Assembly (NCBI GenBank): GCA_015057085.1 | Contig: SVFB01000010.1 | Span: 1 to 64,000, forward strand | From: Lachnospiraceae bacterium | Lineage (GTDB): Bacteria > Bacillota > Clostridia > Lachnospirales > Lachnospiraceae | DNA: 64,000 bases | Direction of reading: 5' to 3' | Shown: positions 46,186-57,515 of the stretch, one piece after another | How the letters are laid out: every line of letters starts with the position of its first letter | How positions within the stretch are numbered: position 1 is the stretch's first letter | Position numbers and translations under genes: made by a program | The notes under the pieces: generated by a model | Seen by the model: only the letters and a program-made list of their open reading frames with translations | The model's database searches: none | What the model was told of the DNA's origin: nothing

Positions 46186-47145
46186 ATGGGAAAAAATAAG
46201 TGGAAAGCGGCAGCGGTTGTCATATCCGGATCACTTGCAGCAATGCATCTCTACAACCGCTTCATAGCAAAAGCTGCTACACAAAACAATCGACTTCCGG
46301 ATAATCATGGTGACTATTTTGAATGGACACAGGGAAGAATTTTCTACACCAAACGCGGAAATGGAAAACCAATTCTCCTGGTTCATGATGTGGATCCAAC
46401 AGGTTCTGCAGCAGAATGGTACAAAATCACAAATACATTAGCAAAGAATCATACTGTCTACACAATTGATCTTTTAGGTTGTGGTCGTTCTGACAAACCT
46501 GGATTGGAATATAATAATTATTTGTACGCACAGATGATTACTGCTTTTGTCACAAAAGTTATCAAAGAAAAGACGGATGTGATTGCTAGCAATTTAGCAT
46601 CATCCTTTATTATGACTGCAAGTGTGTTGGACGAAAACTTATTTGAACATATCATTTGCATTAATCCGACACCAATTGCACAATTAGAAATTACACCGGA
46701 TAAAATTTCGAGATTTAGAAAAGGACTGATTGATCTTCCAATCATCGGAACTTTCCTTTACAACATATTAAGCAGTCCTCTTCATCTGGATACAATTTGT
46801 AAGGAATTTTATTTTTCAAAAATCGAACATGTAACTCCAGAATTAAAGGATACTTTCTATGAAGCCTCGCATTTAAAAAACAGCAGAGGAAAATATTTAC
46901 TTTCAAGCATATTTGGAAATTATATGAATGTAAATATCAAACATGCCTTGAAGAAAATCAAGAAACCAATTTGTATCATCGGAAGTAGACAGCTGCCAAT
47001 GAATCGAGAGTATTTGGCTGAATACGAAAAGCTAAATCGCAAATTTGATGTTACTATGATTTCAGGGGCAAAAAATTATCCGCAATTGGAAATTCCAGAG
47101 AAGACATTGAGAATCATCCAAGATTTCTTAAAAGAAGAAATTTAA
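46186..47145 (+). CDS. Alpha/beta-fold hydrolase with N-terminal hydrophobic anchor
   Basis: RGNGKPILLVHDVDPTGSAAEW, IDLLGCGRSDKPG. Confidence 0.88.
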   Translation: MGKNKWKAAAVVISGSLAAMHLYNRFIAKAATQNNRLPDNHGDYFEWTQGRIFYTKRGNGKPILLVHDVDPTGSAAEWYKITNTLAKNHTVYTIDLLGCGRSDKPGLEYNNYLYAQMITAFVTKVIKEKTDVIASNLASSFIMTASVLDENLFEHIICINPTPIAQLEITPDKISRFRKGLIDLPIIGTFLYNILSSPLHLDTICKEFYFSKIEHVTPELKDTFYEASHLKNSRGKYLLSSIFGNYMNVNIKHALKKIKKPICIIGSRQLPMNREYLAEYEKLNRKFDVTMISGAKNYPQLEIPEKTLRIIQDFLKEEI

Positions 47146-47152
47146 TTAGAAC

Positions 47153-47288
47153 AAAGAGTTGCACAGCAACTCTTTGCGCGCTGATGCGCGCAAGCATTAG
47201 CTTGCATATTCATCTGCGCACCAGTCGCATCCTGCACGGAGTGCTTTTGTATAATAGGAAATTCGAAGGAATTTCCTATTATACAAAA
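47153..47288 (+). repeat. Dispersed structured repeat, copy R5 (full, strongly diverged sequence, same architecture)
   Basis: AAAGAGTTGC ACA GCAACTCTTT; CTGATGCGC[GCAAGC ATTA GCTTGC]...GCGCACCAG; TCGCATCCTGCACGGAGTGC; TTTTGTATAATAGGAAATTC GAAG GAATTTCCTATTATACAAAA (20 bp perfect). Confidence 0.8.
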
Positions 47289-47326
47289 AAGTCCGCTTTA
47301 TCAATCAAGATAAAAGCGGACTTTTA
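47285..47326. terminator. Bidirectional terminator between convergent genes
   Basis: AAAAGTCCGCTTTATC...GATAAAAGCGGACTTTT. Confidence 0.8.
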
Positions 47327-47334
47327 TAATCATA

Positions 47335-48048
47335 TTATAAAGGATCTTTCGTAGGTGTACCGGCCTTTCTAGGATAAATCTTTTTTGTTGATAAAACTTT
47401 TTGAATCACAACAAAACTTCTGGAATTTTCTCCCATAATAAAATGATCCACCTTAGAAATCTTTCCACCTAATTTCGAAATCGCATTTTTAGATGCATTC
47501 ACCTCTTCTTCGCAATCTCCACCTTTGTAAGAAATAAATTGACCATTCACTTTTACAAAAGGAAGGCAATATTCACTGAGAGAAGAAAGATTCGCAACAG
47601 CACGAGAAACACATAAATCATATTGCTCACGATGTTTAGGATTCCGACCTAAGTCCTCAGCTCTGCTATGAATCGCTTGAATATTCTTCAATGATAATTC
47701 GGAAATGACTTCATTTAAAAAGCCAACACGTTTATTCAAAGAATCTACCAAAGTAATATCCAACTCAGGAAATGCAATTTTCAAAGGAATTCCGGGAAAT
47801 CCGGCTCCTGTTCCTAAATCCAAAACCTTTTGATGAGAATGAACATCAAAAACACGACAAAGGGAAATGCTATCAAGAAAATGTTTTTCGATTACTTCAT
47901 CAAATTCCGTAATCGCAGTCAAATTCATGACTTTGTTTTTTTCAACCAGCATCTCATAAAATTTTAAAAATGATTGCACCTGCAAATCATCTAAGCATAT
48001 TCCCAAATCAGAAGATGCTTTTAAAAAGTATTCAACATTATAATTCAT
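47335..48048 (-). CDS. rsmG: 16S rRNA (guanine(527)-N7)-methyltransferase
   Basis: NLTAITEFDEVIEKHFLDSI, DLGTGAGFPGIPL. Confidence 0.96.
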   Translation of the reverse strand: MNYNVEYFLKASSDLGICLDDLQVQSFLKFYEMLVEKNKVMNLTAITEFDEVIEKHFLDSISLCRVFDVHSHQKVLDLGTGAGFPGIPLKIAFPELDITLVDSLNKRVGFLNEVISELSLKNIQAIHSRAEDLGRNPKHREQYDLCVSRAVANLSSLSEYCLPFVKVNGQFISYKGGDCEEEVNASKNAISKLGGKISKVDHFIMGENSRSFVVIQKVLSTKKIYPRKAGTPTKDPL

Positions 48049-48078
48049 AAAATTCACTTTCTGTTCATCAATCAAGAC

Positions 48079-49992
48079 TTAAGCATTTTGATTATGATAA
48101 TATGTCTCCAAATAAATCAAAAGGACAGAAACATCAGCAGGACTTACCCCGGAAATACGGGAAGCCTGACCAATGGACTCAGGCTGTAATTCATTTAATT
48201 TTTGTCTTGCCTCTGTACGAAGATTTGATACATTATCATAATCAAAAGGAACAGGAAGCTTTTTCTTTTCAAGCTTCTTAAATTGCTCAACCTGTTTCAT
48301 CTGACGAGAAATATAGCCATCATATTTAATAAAAATATTTACCTGCTCTCGCACTTCAAAAGGAAGTTCAGGTCTGTCCGGATCTAATTCTGCTAATTTA
48401 TCATAATCCAATTCCGGGCGACGAATTAAATCAGCAAGAGAAGCACCTGTATTAAGAGGAATGCTTCCATACTTTTGCAATACTTTAGAAACAGATTCTC
48501 TGGCTCCAACCTTCACCTCTTTCACGCGTTCAACCTCAGCAGCAATCATCTTTTCTTTCTTGCAAACCCAGTCATAGCGATCCTGTGGAATCAAACCAAC
48601 TTCGTATCCTTTCTTGGTCAAACGAAGATCTGCATTATCCTGACGAAGAAGTAAACGATACTCTGCTCTCGAAGTCATCATTCGATAAGGCTCTCTGGTT
48701 CCTTTTGTTACCAGATCATCAATCAAAACTCCAATATAGCTTTCAGAACGATCCATCACAAGCGGTTCTCTGCCCTTAAGTTTCATTGCCGCATTAATAC
48801 CGGCCACGAGACCTTGGCAAGCAGCCTCCTCATAACCGGAACTTCCGTTGAACTGTCCGCCGGCGAACAATCCTGAAATCTTTTTAAATTCCAATGAAGG
48901 CTTAAGCTGCATCGGATTAATACAATCATATTCAATAGCATAAGCATTTCTGACAATCACACAATGCTCAAGTCCGGGAAGGGTGCGATACATTTCATGC
49001 TGCACATCTTCAGGCAAAGAAGAAGACATACCGCCAACATACATTTCATTTGTATGAATTCCTTCAGGCTCAATAAAAATCTGATGACGATCTCGATCCG
49101 CAAATTTCACAACTTTATCCTCAATCGAAGGACAATAGCGCGGTCCGGTACCTTCAATGATACCGGCATAAATCGGCGAGCGATCCAGATTATTGCGAAT
49201 AATCTCATGTGTTTTCTCATTTGTATATGTCAACCAGCAAGAAACCTGCTCTTTTTGAACAGATTCCGGATCTGTTGTAAATGAAAAAGGAACCACACGT
49301 TCATCGCCAAACTGCTCTTCCATTTTTGAATAATCAATACTTCTGCCATCAATACGAGCAGGCGTTCCTGTCTTAAATCGATACATTTCGATTCCATGTT
49401 CTTTCAAAGAAGAAGTTAAATGTGTTGCAGCAGAAAGACCATTTGGACCGGTATAAGTAATCATCTCTCCCGTGAGACATCTTGCGCCAAGATAAGTTCC
49501 TGTACATAACACAACTGCCTTCGTGTGATACATAAATTCTGAAACAGTTTTAACACCGCAGATTTTCATACCTTCCTCGGTATCTTCCGTTACAATTTCT
49601 GAAACTTCAGCCTGACGAATTGTTAAATGATCCGTACTCTGAAGAGTCTGACGCATAGCCATACTATAATCAGACTTATCAGCCTGGGCTCTCAAAGAAT
49701 GAACCGCCGGACCTTTTGATTTATTTAACATCTTGGATTGGATAAAAGTCTTATCAATATTTTTACCCATTTCTCCGCCAAGTGCATCGATTTCGCGAAC
49801 CAAGTGACCCTTCGAACTTCCTCCGATATTAGGATTACAAGGCATCATTGCAATACTATCAACACTGACCGTGAAAATAATGGTTTCTAATCCAAGTCTT
49901 GCACAAGCCAAAGCAGCTTCACATCCAGCATGACCTGCTCCGACAACTGCCACATCATAAAATTCTTCTTTAAAATTATTTTGTTCTACCAT
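48079..49992 (-). CDS. mnmG: tRNA uridine-5-carboxymethylaminomethyl modification enzyme MnmG
   Basis: [39 protein letters not shown]. Confidence 0.98.
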   Translation of the reverse strand: MVEQNNFKEEFYDVAVVGAGHAGCEAALACARLGLETIIFTVSVDSIAMMPCNPNIGGSSKGHLVREIDALGGEMGKNIDKTFIQSKMLNKSKGPAVHSLRAQADKSDYSMAMRQTLQSTDHLTIRQAEVSEIVTEDTEEGMKICGVKTVSEFMYHTKAVVLCTGTYLGARCLTGEMITYTGPNGLSAATHLTSSLKEHGIEMYRFKTGTPARIDGRSIDYSKMEEQFGDERVVPFSFTTDPESVQKEQVSCWLTYTNEKTHEIIRNNLDRSPIYAGIIEGTGPRYCPSIEDKVVKFADRDRHQIFIEPEGIHTNEMYVGGMSSSLPEDVQHEMYRTLPGLEHCVIVRNAYAIEYDCINPMQLKPSLEFKKISGLFAGGQFNGSSGYEEAACQGLVAGINAAMKLKGREPLVMDRSESYIGVLIDDLVTKGTREPYRMMTSRAEYRLLLRQDNADLRLTKKGYEVGLIPQDRYDWVCKKEKMIAAEVERVKEVKVGARESVSKVLQKYGSIPLNTGASLADLIRRPELDYDKLAELDPDRPELPFEVREQVNIFIKYDGYISRQMKQVEQFKKLEKKKLPVPFDYDNVSNLRTEARQKLNELQPESIGQASRISGVSPADVSVLLIYLETYYHNQNA

Positions 49993-49997
49993 GATTC

Positions 49998-51380
49998 TTA
50001 TTTACCCATACAGAATTTCGAGAATATTTCTTCAACTAAATCATCTCCAACCGAAGCGCCAATGATCATTCCCAATTCTTCATACGCATTCATCAAATCC
50101 ACAGAATAAAAATCCTCCGGCATTTGATTTTCAATGCTTCGCAATACCAAATTTAAACTATTCACTGCCTCTTGTAAAGAAGCTTTATGACGAACATTCG
50201 TCACATAAACCTGATCATTATAAGTAATATCGCCGGACATAAACATGGAATGAACCAACTTTTCCAGTTCATCAATTCCGGTATTTTCCTTTGCCGAAAT
50301 AGAAAGCACAGGAAGATTTGTCATCTCCCTAATCTCTTCCATTGTAACTTTTCCGGAAAGATCAGACTTATTTAAAAGCACAATAGCTTTTTTATCAACC
50401 AGATAAGATAACAGTTCTTTCACATCAGAATCTATTTCATCCGAAGAATCCACAACATAGATAATTAAATCAGCTCCATCAGCCTCCTGCATCGCCTTAT
50501 CCACGCCGATTTTTTCAACAACATCATCTGTTTTGCGAATTCCTGCAGTATCCATAACATTTAAAGTCAAACCATTTAAATGAATCTGCTCTGAAAGCAC
50601 ATCTCTTGTAGTACCAGCAATATCCGTCACAATTGCTCGTTCATAACCAAGCAATGCATTTAAAAGAGAAGATTTACCAACATTTGGTTTTCCGAGAATG
50701 ACGGTATTGATGCCTTCTTTTAAAACACGACCATTGTCAGCCGTACTCAAAAGAGTCTCAAGATTAGCAATCACATTCTTTATTTTATTTGCCAATTGTT
50801 CCGGATAATCTTCTAACGAAAAATGCTCAGGATCATCTAATGCTGATTCAATGAATGCCATTTCATGCAAAATGATATTACGAAGTTCATTAATTTTATC
50901 AGAAAGTCGACCGGATAACTGATCCATAGAACTTTTTAAAGCAAATTGATTCTGAGAATCAATAATATCCATAACTGATTCAGCCTGAGAAAGATCAATT
51001 CTTCCGTTCAAAAAAGCACGCTTTGTAAACTCACCCGGTTCCGCCAGGCGAGCTCCGGCTTTTATCACAGCTTCCAAAATCTTTTGCATTACAAACACAC
51101 CGCCGTGACAATCAATTTCCACTGAATCCTCGGCAGTATAAGAATGAGGTCCTCTCATCAAAAGAACCATCACTTCATCGATTCTTTCATCGCCATCATA
51201 AATATATCCATAATGAATGGTATGGGTATCACAGTTGGAAAGGCGCTTTCCTTCCTTTGGCGAACGATATATTTTATCCGCAACCGAAAAAGCATTTTCT
51301 CCGCTGATGCGGATAATACCGATTCCCGATGGTGATAAAGCAGTTGCAATTGCACAGATTGTATCTTTCTTCATAATCAA
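49998..51380 (-). CDS. mnmE: tRNA modification GTPase MnmE
   Basis: [44 protein letters not shown]-terminal FCMGK. Confidence 0.98.
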   Translation of the reverse strand: MIMKKDTICAIATALSPSGIGIIRISGENAFSVADKIYRSPKEGKRLSNCDTHTIHYGYIYDGDERIDEVMVLLMRGPHSYTAEDSVEIDCHGGVFVMQKILEAVIKAGARLAEPGEFTKRAFLNGRIDLSQAESVMDIIDSQNQFALKSSMDQLSGRLSDKINELRNIILHEMAFIESALDDPEHFSLEDYPEQLANKIKNVIANLETLLSTADNGRVLKEGINTVILGKPNVGKSSLLNALLGYERAIVTDIAGTTRDVLSEQIHLNGLTLNVMDTAGIRKTDDVVEKIGVDKAMQEADGADLIIYVVDSSDEIDSDVKELLSYLVDKKAIVLLNKSDLSGKVTMEEIREMTNLPVLSISAKENTGIDELEKLVHSMFMSGDITYNDQVYVTNVRHKASLQEAVNSLNLVLRSIENQMPEDFYSVDLMNAYEELGMIIGASVGDDLVEEIFSKFCMGK

Positions 51381-51438
51381 TCCTTTAAATAAAAATGAAT
51401 GTCTGTATTTTAAACGGAACGTTTACTATTATAAACCG

Positions 51439-51470
51439 AAAAAAAAGGAGTGTCCATATCGGACACTCCC
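51439..51470 (-). terminator. Terminator downstream of jag
   Basis: GGAGTGTCC ATATC GGACACTCC with U-run on the minus strand. Confidence 0.75.
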
Positions 51471-51479
51471 AAAATACAG

Positions 51480-52100
51480 TTATTTTAATGTAACAACCAC
51501 ATGTCTGTAAGGTTCTTCACCCTCACTGTGGGTTGTAACGAACTTATCATTCTGAAGAACAGAGTGAATGATTCTTCTTTCATAAGGATTCATTGGCTCA
51601 AGTTCTACAGAACGCTTTGTACGCTTAACCTTGTAAGAAATATTCTTTGCAAGATTTTCAAGGGTTTCTTTTCTGCGCTCTCTGTAATTTTCAGTATCAA
51701 TCTTAACTTTATAGCGATCACTACGCTTCTTGTTTACTGCAAGATTTGCAAGATACTGAAGGGAATCAAGTGTCTGTCCTCTTTTTCCGATGAGGACGCC
51801 CATATCATCACCCTTTAACTCAACATTGATATTCTTATCAGCTTCATCAATTGTTAAATTGATTTCAACATCCATATCCATTGCAGAGAAAACATCATAT
51901 AAGAAACGCTTAACATCAGCATCAACAGAATCTTTTTTGCGAGCTTTGATGACTGCATCTTTGCTTCCGATTCCAAGAAATCCTGAGCTTCCCTTTTCAA
52001 TTACTTCATATTCTAATTCATCAGTGGTAGCAGAAAGTGCTACACATGCATCAGCAATTGCTTCTTCCACTGTCTTTGCGGAAAATTGTGTATATTCCAT
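51480..52100 (-). CDS. jag: Jag/KhpB RNA-binding protein (KH and R3H domains)
   Basis: SSGFLGIGSKDAVI, GVLIGKRGQTLDSLQYL, NPYERRIIHSVLQ. Confidence 0.95.
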   Translation of the reverse strand: MEYTQFSAKTVEEAIADACVALSATTDELEYEVIEKGSSGFLGIGSKDAVIKARKKDSVDADVKRFLYDVFSAMDMDVEINLTIDEADKNINVELKGDDMGVLIGKRGQTLDSLQYLANLAVNKKRSDRYKVKIDTENYRERRKETLENLAKNISYKVKRTKRSVELEPMNPYERRIIHSVLQNDKFVTTHSEGEEPYRHVVVTLK

Positions 52101-52125
52101 TTTTCTAACCTCCGTCACGAAATGA

Positions 52126-53403
52126 CTACTTACGAGAATTTTTCTCGTTATAGTTCTTAACCATATTTGCTTTTGAAGCAAGACTACCGGCCTTAGCATT
52201 GCTCTTGATATTCAAGGCATTTTCCAAAGCTGCATCATCACTATCTACATTCATACTTGCTTTTGCATCAATAGAACGTGTCTTAATTGCTGCGGCACGA
52301 CGAATCTGATCTTGATAAAGTCCTTGCTTTTCCTTTTTCTTCGCAACTTTCTCTTTATTCTTTTCAATGATGGACTCAAGGTCAATCTTATCAAAATGCT
52401 TGTTCAAGAAATACTGCTGAACAGAACGAACAAGTGCACCTGCAATCCAGTAAATACCAAGACCTACAGGAAGAGTAAAACAGAATACCAAAGACATAAG
52501 TGGCATCATAACGTTCATTGTTTTCATTGTCTGTGCAGTCTGATCACCGGCATTTGTCTGAGGTGTCAACTTAATGTTTAATACCTGAGTTAAATAAGAA
52601 AGAATTGGGAAAAGTAAAGCAATAATTGCAACCCAATAAACTCCGGTAGAAAAAGCATTCTTGATGATTGCCAAAGGTGAATCTGAAATATTAAGACCAA
52701 CAAAATAATTGAATCCCTTAATATTTGAATAAGTATTGCTAATTGAATCACCTAAATCAGGGAAATAGCTAAGCAATGCATTATCAGATGCTGAATCCCA
52801 TGCAGTAGAAGGAAGCTTATAAAGAGCATCAACAATATGATTTGTCAAAGTGCTTCCGCTTTCTGCAGCCCAATCAACCTTTGTCAAAGTTGAAATCTTA
52901 AAATCTGTTACAACAGTTGCCATAGTATCCTGAAAACCGCTTGTACCGGTAATTCCATCTACTAAAGCAGAGAACTGATCCTTAATATTGGTGATATATG
53001 CCGGAATATTATAGAATACACGATATAATGCAAACAAAATCGGCATCTGGATCAATAACTGTAAACAACTTCCCATCGGAGAAATGCCATACTTCTGATA
53101 AACAAGCTGAGTTTCGGCATTCATTGCCTGCATAGAGGCCTGATCTTTCTTATTCTTATACTTATCCTGAACAGCCCTAAGTTCCGGTTGCATCTTTTGA
53201 GATAACTTAGAGAACTTTTGCTGTCTGTAAGTAAGTGGAAAAAGAATGATATAAATTACGATGGTCAATAAAATGATGGAAACACCAACATTGGTGATTC
53301 CGATGGCACTCATACCCATATAAATGAGATTCATGATCCAACCGATTGCTTTTGCAATTGGACCAAGAATGCTACCAGCGTAAGGTGTCAATAAAATATC
53401 CAT
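52126..53403 (-). CDS. yidC: Membrane protein insertase YidC
   Basis: FPLTYRQQKFSKLSQKMQPELRAVQDKYK, GSCLQLLIQMPILFALYRV, QYFLNKHF. Confidence 0.96.
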   Translation of the reverse strand: MDILLTPYAGSILGPIAKAIGWIMNLIYMGMSAIGITNVGVSIILLTIVIYIILFPLTYRQQKFSKLSQKMQPELRAVQDKYKNKKDQASMQAMNAETQLVYQKYGISPMGSCLQLLIQMPILFALYRVFYNIPAYITNIKDQFSALVDGITGTSGFQDTMATVVTDFKISTLTKVDWAAESGSTLTNHIVDALYKLPSTAWDSASDNALLSYFPDLGDSISNTYSNIKGFNYFVGLNISDSPLAIIKNAFSTGVYWVAIIALLFPILSYLTQVLNIKLTPQTNAGDQTAQTMKTMNVMMPLMSLVFCFTLPVGLGIYWIAGALVRSVQQYFLNKHFDKIDLESIIEKNKEKVAKKKEKQGLYQDQIRRAAAIKTRSIDAKASMNVDSDDAALENALNIKSNAKAGSLASKANMVKNYNEKNSRK

Positions 53404-53416
53404 GGATTAACCCTCC

Positions 53417-53626
53417 CTATGGAACGGGATCAAATCCACCCTTTGATAGGGGATTACATCTCATAATTCTCCATGCTGCCAATGCGCCGCCCTTTAATGC
53501 ACCGTGCTTTTTTACAGCTTCAAGTCCATAGGTAGAACAAGTCGGACAATAAGGACAATGCGTTCTTTTCATTGGAGATACATATTTTCTATAAAATAAA
53601 ATGAGTGCAATCAATAATTTTTTCAA
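53417..53626 (-). CDS. yidD: Membrane protein insertion efficiency factor YidD
   Basis: [46 protein letters not shown]. Confidence 0.96.
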   Translation of the reverse strand: MKKLLIALILFYRKYVSPMKRTHCPYCPTCSTYGLEAVKKHGALKGGALAAWRIMRCNPLSKGGFDPVP

Positions 53627-53657
53627 AATGATCCCATCTTTTCTTCAAAATAATGAT

Positions 53658-53993
53658 TTAAACTAAAATCTTGTGAAGAGATCCAAGATGCAACAGCGCT
53701 TCTTCAATTTGATGATAATTACAATCTTTTGCTGTTACTCTCGCGACGATTACAATGTCCAAACCACTATTGAACAACTCTTCTTGTAATCTATAACTTT
53801 CCCGAATCAACCGGGTCAAATGATGTCTTATAACACTGTTTCCTACTTTTTTGCTAACTGAAATTCCGAGTCTATTTTGACTCGTGCCATTTTTCAAGAC
53901 ATACATAACCAAATAGCGATTGGCATAAGAGACACCACGGCTATAAACCATCTTAAAATCGGCATTTTTCTTTAATGAGTCTGAAAATTTCAT
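53658..53993 (-). CDS. rnpA: Ribonuclease P protein component
   Basis: NRLGISVSKKVGNSVIRHHLTRLIRESYR. Confidence 0.96.
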   Translation of the reverse strand: MKFSDSLKKNADFKMVYSRGVSYANRYLVMYVLKNGTSQNRLGISVSKKVGNSVIRHHLTRLIRESYRLQEELFNSGLDIVIVARVTAKDCNYHQIEEALLHLGSLHKILV

Positions 53994-54067
53994 ATTTCCT
54001 CGATTCATTACATTTGTTTAATAAAAGAAGAAAAGACCACATTATCTGTGGCCTAAATAAAATCCAA

Positions 54068-54202
54068 TTATGCGGATAATTTGTTTCTTCCTTTAAGTCT
54101 TCTTGCTGCTAAAACCTTACGTCCGCCAGCAGTTTTCATTCTTGCACGGAATCCGTGAACCTTAGATCTTTGTCTTTTCTTAGGCTGGAATGTCATCTTC
54201 AT
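54068..54202 (-). CDS. rpmH: 50S ribosomal protein L34
   Basis: Read directly (44 aa, absent from the ORF track): [44 protein letters not shown]. Confidence 0.96.
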   Translation of the reverse strand: MKMTFQPKKRQRSKVHGFRARMKTAGGRKVLAARRLKGRNKLSA

Positions 54203-54277
54203 CGGTATCCACCTCCTCTACGTTAAAAAACATCGATACAATTATATCAAAAAACCTAGAATTGTCAATAATATATT

Positions 54278-54420
54278 TTATCAACACATATCCACATAAT
54301 ATATACTAAATTATCCACAAAAAATGTTAGTTATCCCCCTTGTGTTGATAAGTTGTGGATAACTTGTTTATGAGATTGTGAATAAATGTGGATAGGCATG
54401 GATAACTTTCTAGACCTTAA
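54278..54420. other. Replication origin region (oriC part 1, rpmH-dnaA): DnaA boxes
   Basis: TTATCCACA 54311-54319, TGTGGATAA 54354-54362, TGTGGATAG 54387-54395, plus several near matches. Confidence 0.9.
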
Positions 54421-54505
54421 AAAGTTGAATTAACGCTTTAAATAGTGTAAGATAATATCTGTAGCACTATGCAAAAATTTATTAAAATTTCATTATGGAG
54501 TTTAA

Positions 54506-55864
54506 ATGGAACAATTAATTGAAAAGTGGAATGAAATACTGCAAAGGGTTAAAGAAGAGCATGAAATCACTGATATTTCCTTTAATACCTGGCTTCGTCC
54601 ACTTGAGATATATGACTTAAAAGATAATACACTTTACATTCTTGTAAAAAATGAACAGGTTGGCCTGAACTATATTAATAGGAAATATTACCTTCCTATT
54701 AAAGTAGCAATTGCAGAGACAATCGGTATGGAATATGAAATCGAATTTATCACACCGACACAGTCCAAAAATATCAAACCAACAAATGCAGCAAAGAATT
54801 TGAATAAGGACTTATCAACATCTGCAGCTAATCATTCTAATCTAAATCCAAATTACACATTTGACACCTTTGTCGTAGGTGGCAATAACCGATTTGCACA
54901 TTCTGCATCACTTGCGGTAGCAGAATCACCCGGAGAAGCATACAATCCTCTTTATATTTACGGAGGACCGGGACTTGGTAAAACCCACTTGATGCATTCC
55001 ATCGGACATTTCATTTTAGATCAGAATCCATATTCAAAAGTAATCTATGTTACTTCAGAAGAATTTACCAACGAAGTAATTGATTCCATTAAAAATGGAA
55101 ATACTGCTATGTCTAAACTTCGAGACAAATACAGAACAGTAGATGTTTTGATGATTGATGATATCCAGTTTATTATTGGAAAGGTTGCAACGCAGGAAGA
55201 ATTTTTCCATACTTTCAATGCGCTGCAGACCCAAGGTAAACAAATTATCATCACCTCCGATAAACCTCCAAAAGAAATGGAGACTTTGGAAGAGAGAATT
55301 CGTTCAAGATTTGAATGGGGATTGATGGCAGATATCGGTGTTCCTGATTATGAAACACGAATGGCCATTCTTCGAAAGAAAATCGAAAATGATAAATTTG
55401 ATATCGATGACGAAGTTTTAAAATATATTGCAACTAATATCAAATCAAATATTCGAGAATTGGAAGGTGCTTTAAATAAGTTACTTGCTTATCATAATCT
55501 TTCTAATGAAGATATTACTATGGAAGTTGCAATCAATGAATTACAAAATATCATAACTCCGGATAAGCCAAGAGAAATTACTCCACAGCTGATTATCGAA
55601 GTTGTGGCAGAACATTTTAATATCACTGTGGATCAGATGATATCAAAAAACAGAAGTAAAGATATTGCAAAGCCAAGACAGATTGCAATGTACCTCTGTA
55701 AGAATATGACCGATTCACCATTAGATGCCATTGGCTCTCTTTTGGGAGGACGCGATCATTCAACCATTATCCATGGTGTTAAGAATGTTGCGAAAAACTG
55801 TGATGATGATTCAGAGTTTAAAGAAACCATTGAAAAAATCAAAAAGAAAATCAATCCGAACTAG
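54506..55864 (+). CDS. dnaA: Chromosomal replication initiator DnaA
   Basis: YNPLYIYGGPGLGKTHLMHSIG, LMIDDIQFI, GGRDHSTIIHG. Confidence 0.99.
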   Translation: MEQLIEKWNEILQRVKEEHEITDISFNTWLRPLEIYDLKDNTLYILVKNEQVGLNYINRKYYLPIKVAIAETIGMEYEIEFITPTQSKNIKPTNAAKNLNKDLSTSAANHSNLNPNYTFDTFVVGGNNRFAHSASLAVAESPGEAYNPLYIYGGPGLGKTHLMHSIGHFILDQNPYSKVIYVTSEEFTNEVIDSIKNGNTAMSKLRDKYRTVDVLMIDDIQFIIGKVATQEEFFHTFNALQTQGKQIIITSDKPPKEMETLEERIRSRFEWGLMADIGVPDYETRMAILRKKIENDKFDIDDEVLKYIATNIKSNIRELEGALNKLLAYHNLSNEDITMEVAINELQNIITPDKPREITPQLIIEVVAEHFNITVDQMISKNRSKDIAKPRQIAMYLCKNMTDSPLDAIGSLLGGRDHSTIIHGVKNVAKNCDDDSEFKETIEKIKKKINPN

Positions 55865-55917
55865 TTTCTTCCTATTATAATAGTGTTCGAAACATCATTA
55901 TTTTCTTGAACTTTTTT

Positions 55918-56160
55918 ACAATGAAAATCTGTGGATTATCTGTTTATAAGCATGTGAAGAAATTGTTTATTCGTTGGGGATTTGATTTATTTTAAAATTT
56001 ATCAAAATAAGTTATCCCTATTTATCAAATTAAAATAAGTCATGTATCAACATACTTATTATTTTTGATAAATTCAGTAATATCAATGGCTTCAACGGTT
56101 ATACACTTTTAAACAGCTCTTAATACTATTAATACTAGATTAAAATATATTATATATACA
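55918..56160. other. Replication origin region (oriC part 2, dnaA-dnaN): DnaA-box-like and AT-rich sequence
   Basis: TGTGGATTA, TTATCCCTA and AT-rich tract; matches a bipartite Firmicutes origin layout. Confidence 0.7.
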
Positions 56161-56183
56161 TTTGCGCAGGAAGGAGACAACAA

Positions 56184-57293
56184 ATGAAAATTGTTTGTTC
56201 TAAATCAACATTATTGAAAGGTGTTAACATCGTTTCAAAAGCAGTTCCTACCAGAACCACTATGGCAATCTTAGAATGCATTTTGATTGATGCATCTTCT
56301 GATGAAATTAAATTGATTGCCAATGATATGGAATTGGGAATTGAAACAAAAATAGAAGGAGATATCATTGAACGTGGAATCATTGCTCTTGATGCAAAGA
56401 TTTTCTCAGAAATGGTTCGTAAACTTCCTGATGATGATGTCACAATTGAATCTGATGCATCCTTTAAGACAATTATTTCCTGCGGAAAAGCAAAGTTCAA
56501 TTTAGTTGGTAAGCCTGGTGATGATTTCTCTTACTTACCATTTATTGAAAAGAATGATTCAATTGTATTAAGTCAGTTCACATTAAAAGAAGTTATTCGC
56601 CAAACAATCTTTTCTGTTTCAATGAATGATAACAATAAGATTATGACAGGTGAATTGTTTGAAATCGAAGGAAATACATTAAAAGTTGTTTCTTTGGATG
56701 GACATCGTATTTCTATCAGAAATATCGAGATGAAAAACAATTATGAAAGCAAAAAGGTGATTGTACCTGGTAAAACATTAAATGAAATCAGCAAAATCAT
56801 CAGCGGAAACGCAGATGAAGATGTGATTATTTATATGACAGATAATCATATTGTATTTGAATTTGATAATACAGTTGTGGTTTCAAGATTAATTGAAGGT
56901 GAATATTTTAAAGTGAATCAGATGATCACCTCCGATTACAGCACAAAAGTTAAAATCAGTAAGAGAGATCTTCTTGAATGTATCGACCGTTCAACACTTC
57001 TTGTTAAAGAAGGTGATAAGAAGCCAATTATCATGGAAGTAAAGGATACAAGCGTTGAGCTTCGTATCAATTCAGCTGTTGGATCAATGAACGAAGATAT
57101 CGATATCGAAAAAGAAGGTAATCCGATTACCATTGGTTTCAATCCAAAATTCTTTATTGATGCTTTGCGTGTCATCGATGAAGAAGAGGTTGAAATTTAT
57201 ATGATGAATCCGATGGCACCTTGCTTTATTAGAGATGCAAACAATACATTTATTTATTTAATTCTTCCTGTAAAAATTAAGGAGAATAATTAG
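56184..57293 (+). CDS. dnaN: DNA polymerase III beta subunit (sliding clamp)
   Basis: MKIVCSKSTLLKGVNIVSKAVPTRTTMAILECILI; C-terminal ILPVKI. Confidence 0.98.
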   Translation: MKIVCSKSTLLKGVNIVSKAVPTRTTMAILECILIDASSDEIKLIANDMELGIETKIEGDIIERGIIALDAKIFSEMVRKLPDDDVTIESDASFKTIISCGKAKFNLVGKPGDDFSYLPFIEKNDSIVLSQFTLKEVIRQTIFSVSMNDNNKIMTGELFEIEGNTLKVVSLDGHRISIRNIEMKNNYESKKVIVPGKTLNEISKIISGNADEDVIIYMTDNHIVFEFDNTVVVSRLIEGEYFKVNQMITSDYSTKVKISKRDLLECIDRSTLLVKEGDKKPIIMEVKDTSVELRINSAVGSMNEDIDIEKEGNPITIGFNPKFFIDALRVIDEEEVEIYMMNPMAPCFIRDANNTFIYLILPVKIKENN

Positions 57294-57300
57294 GAGTATT

Positions 57301-57515
57301 ATGATCACAGTTTCAATTAGGGAAAACGAAGAATTTATAAAACTTGGGCAGGCTTTAAAGAAGGCCGGAGTAGTAGGAAGCGGAGTGGATGCGAAATTTG
57401 TAATCCAGGACGGACAAGTTCGATTAAACGGAGAAGTGGAAACCCAGAGGGGAAAGAAACTTTACGGAGGAGAAGAGATTTCCTATAATGGCGAGACCAT
57501 CAAGATTGAAAAATA

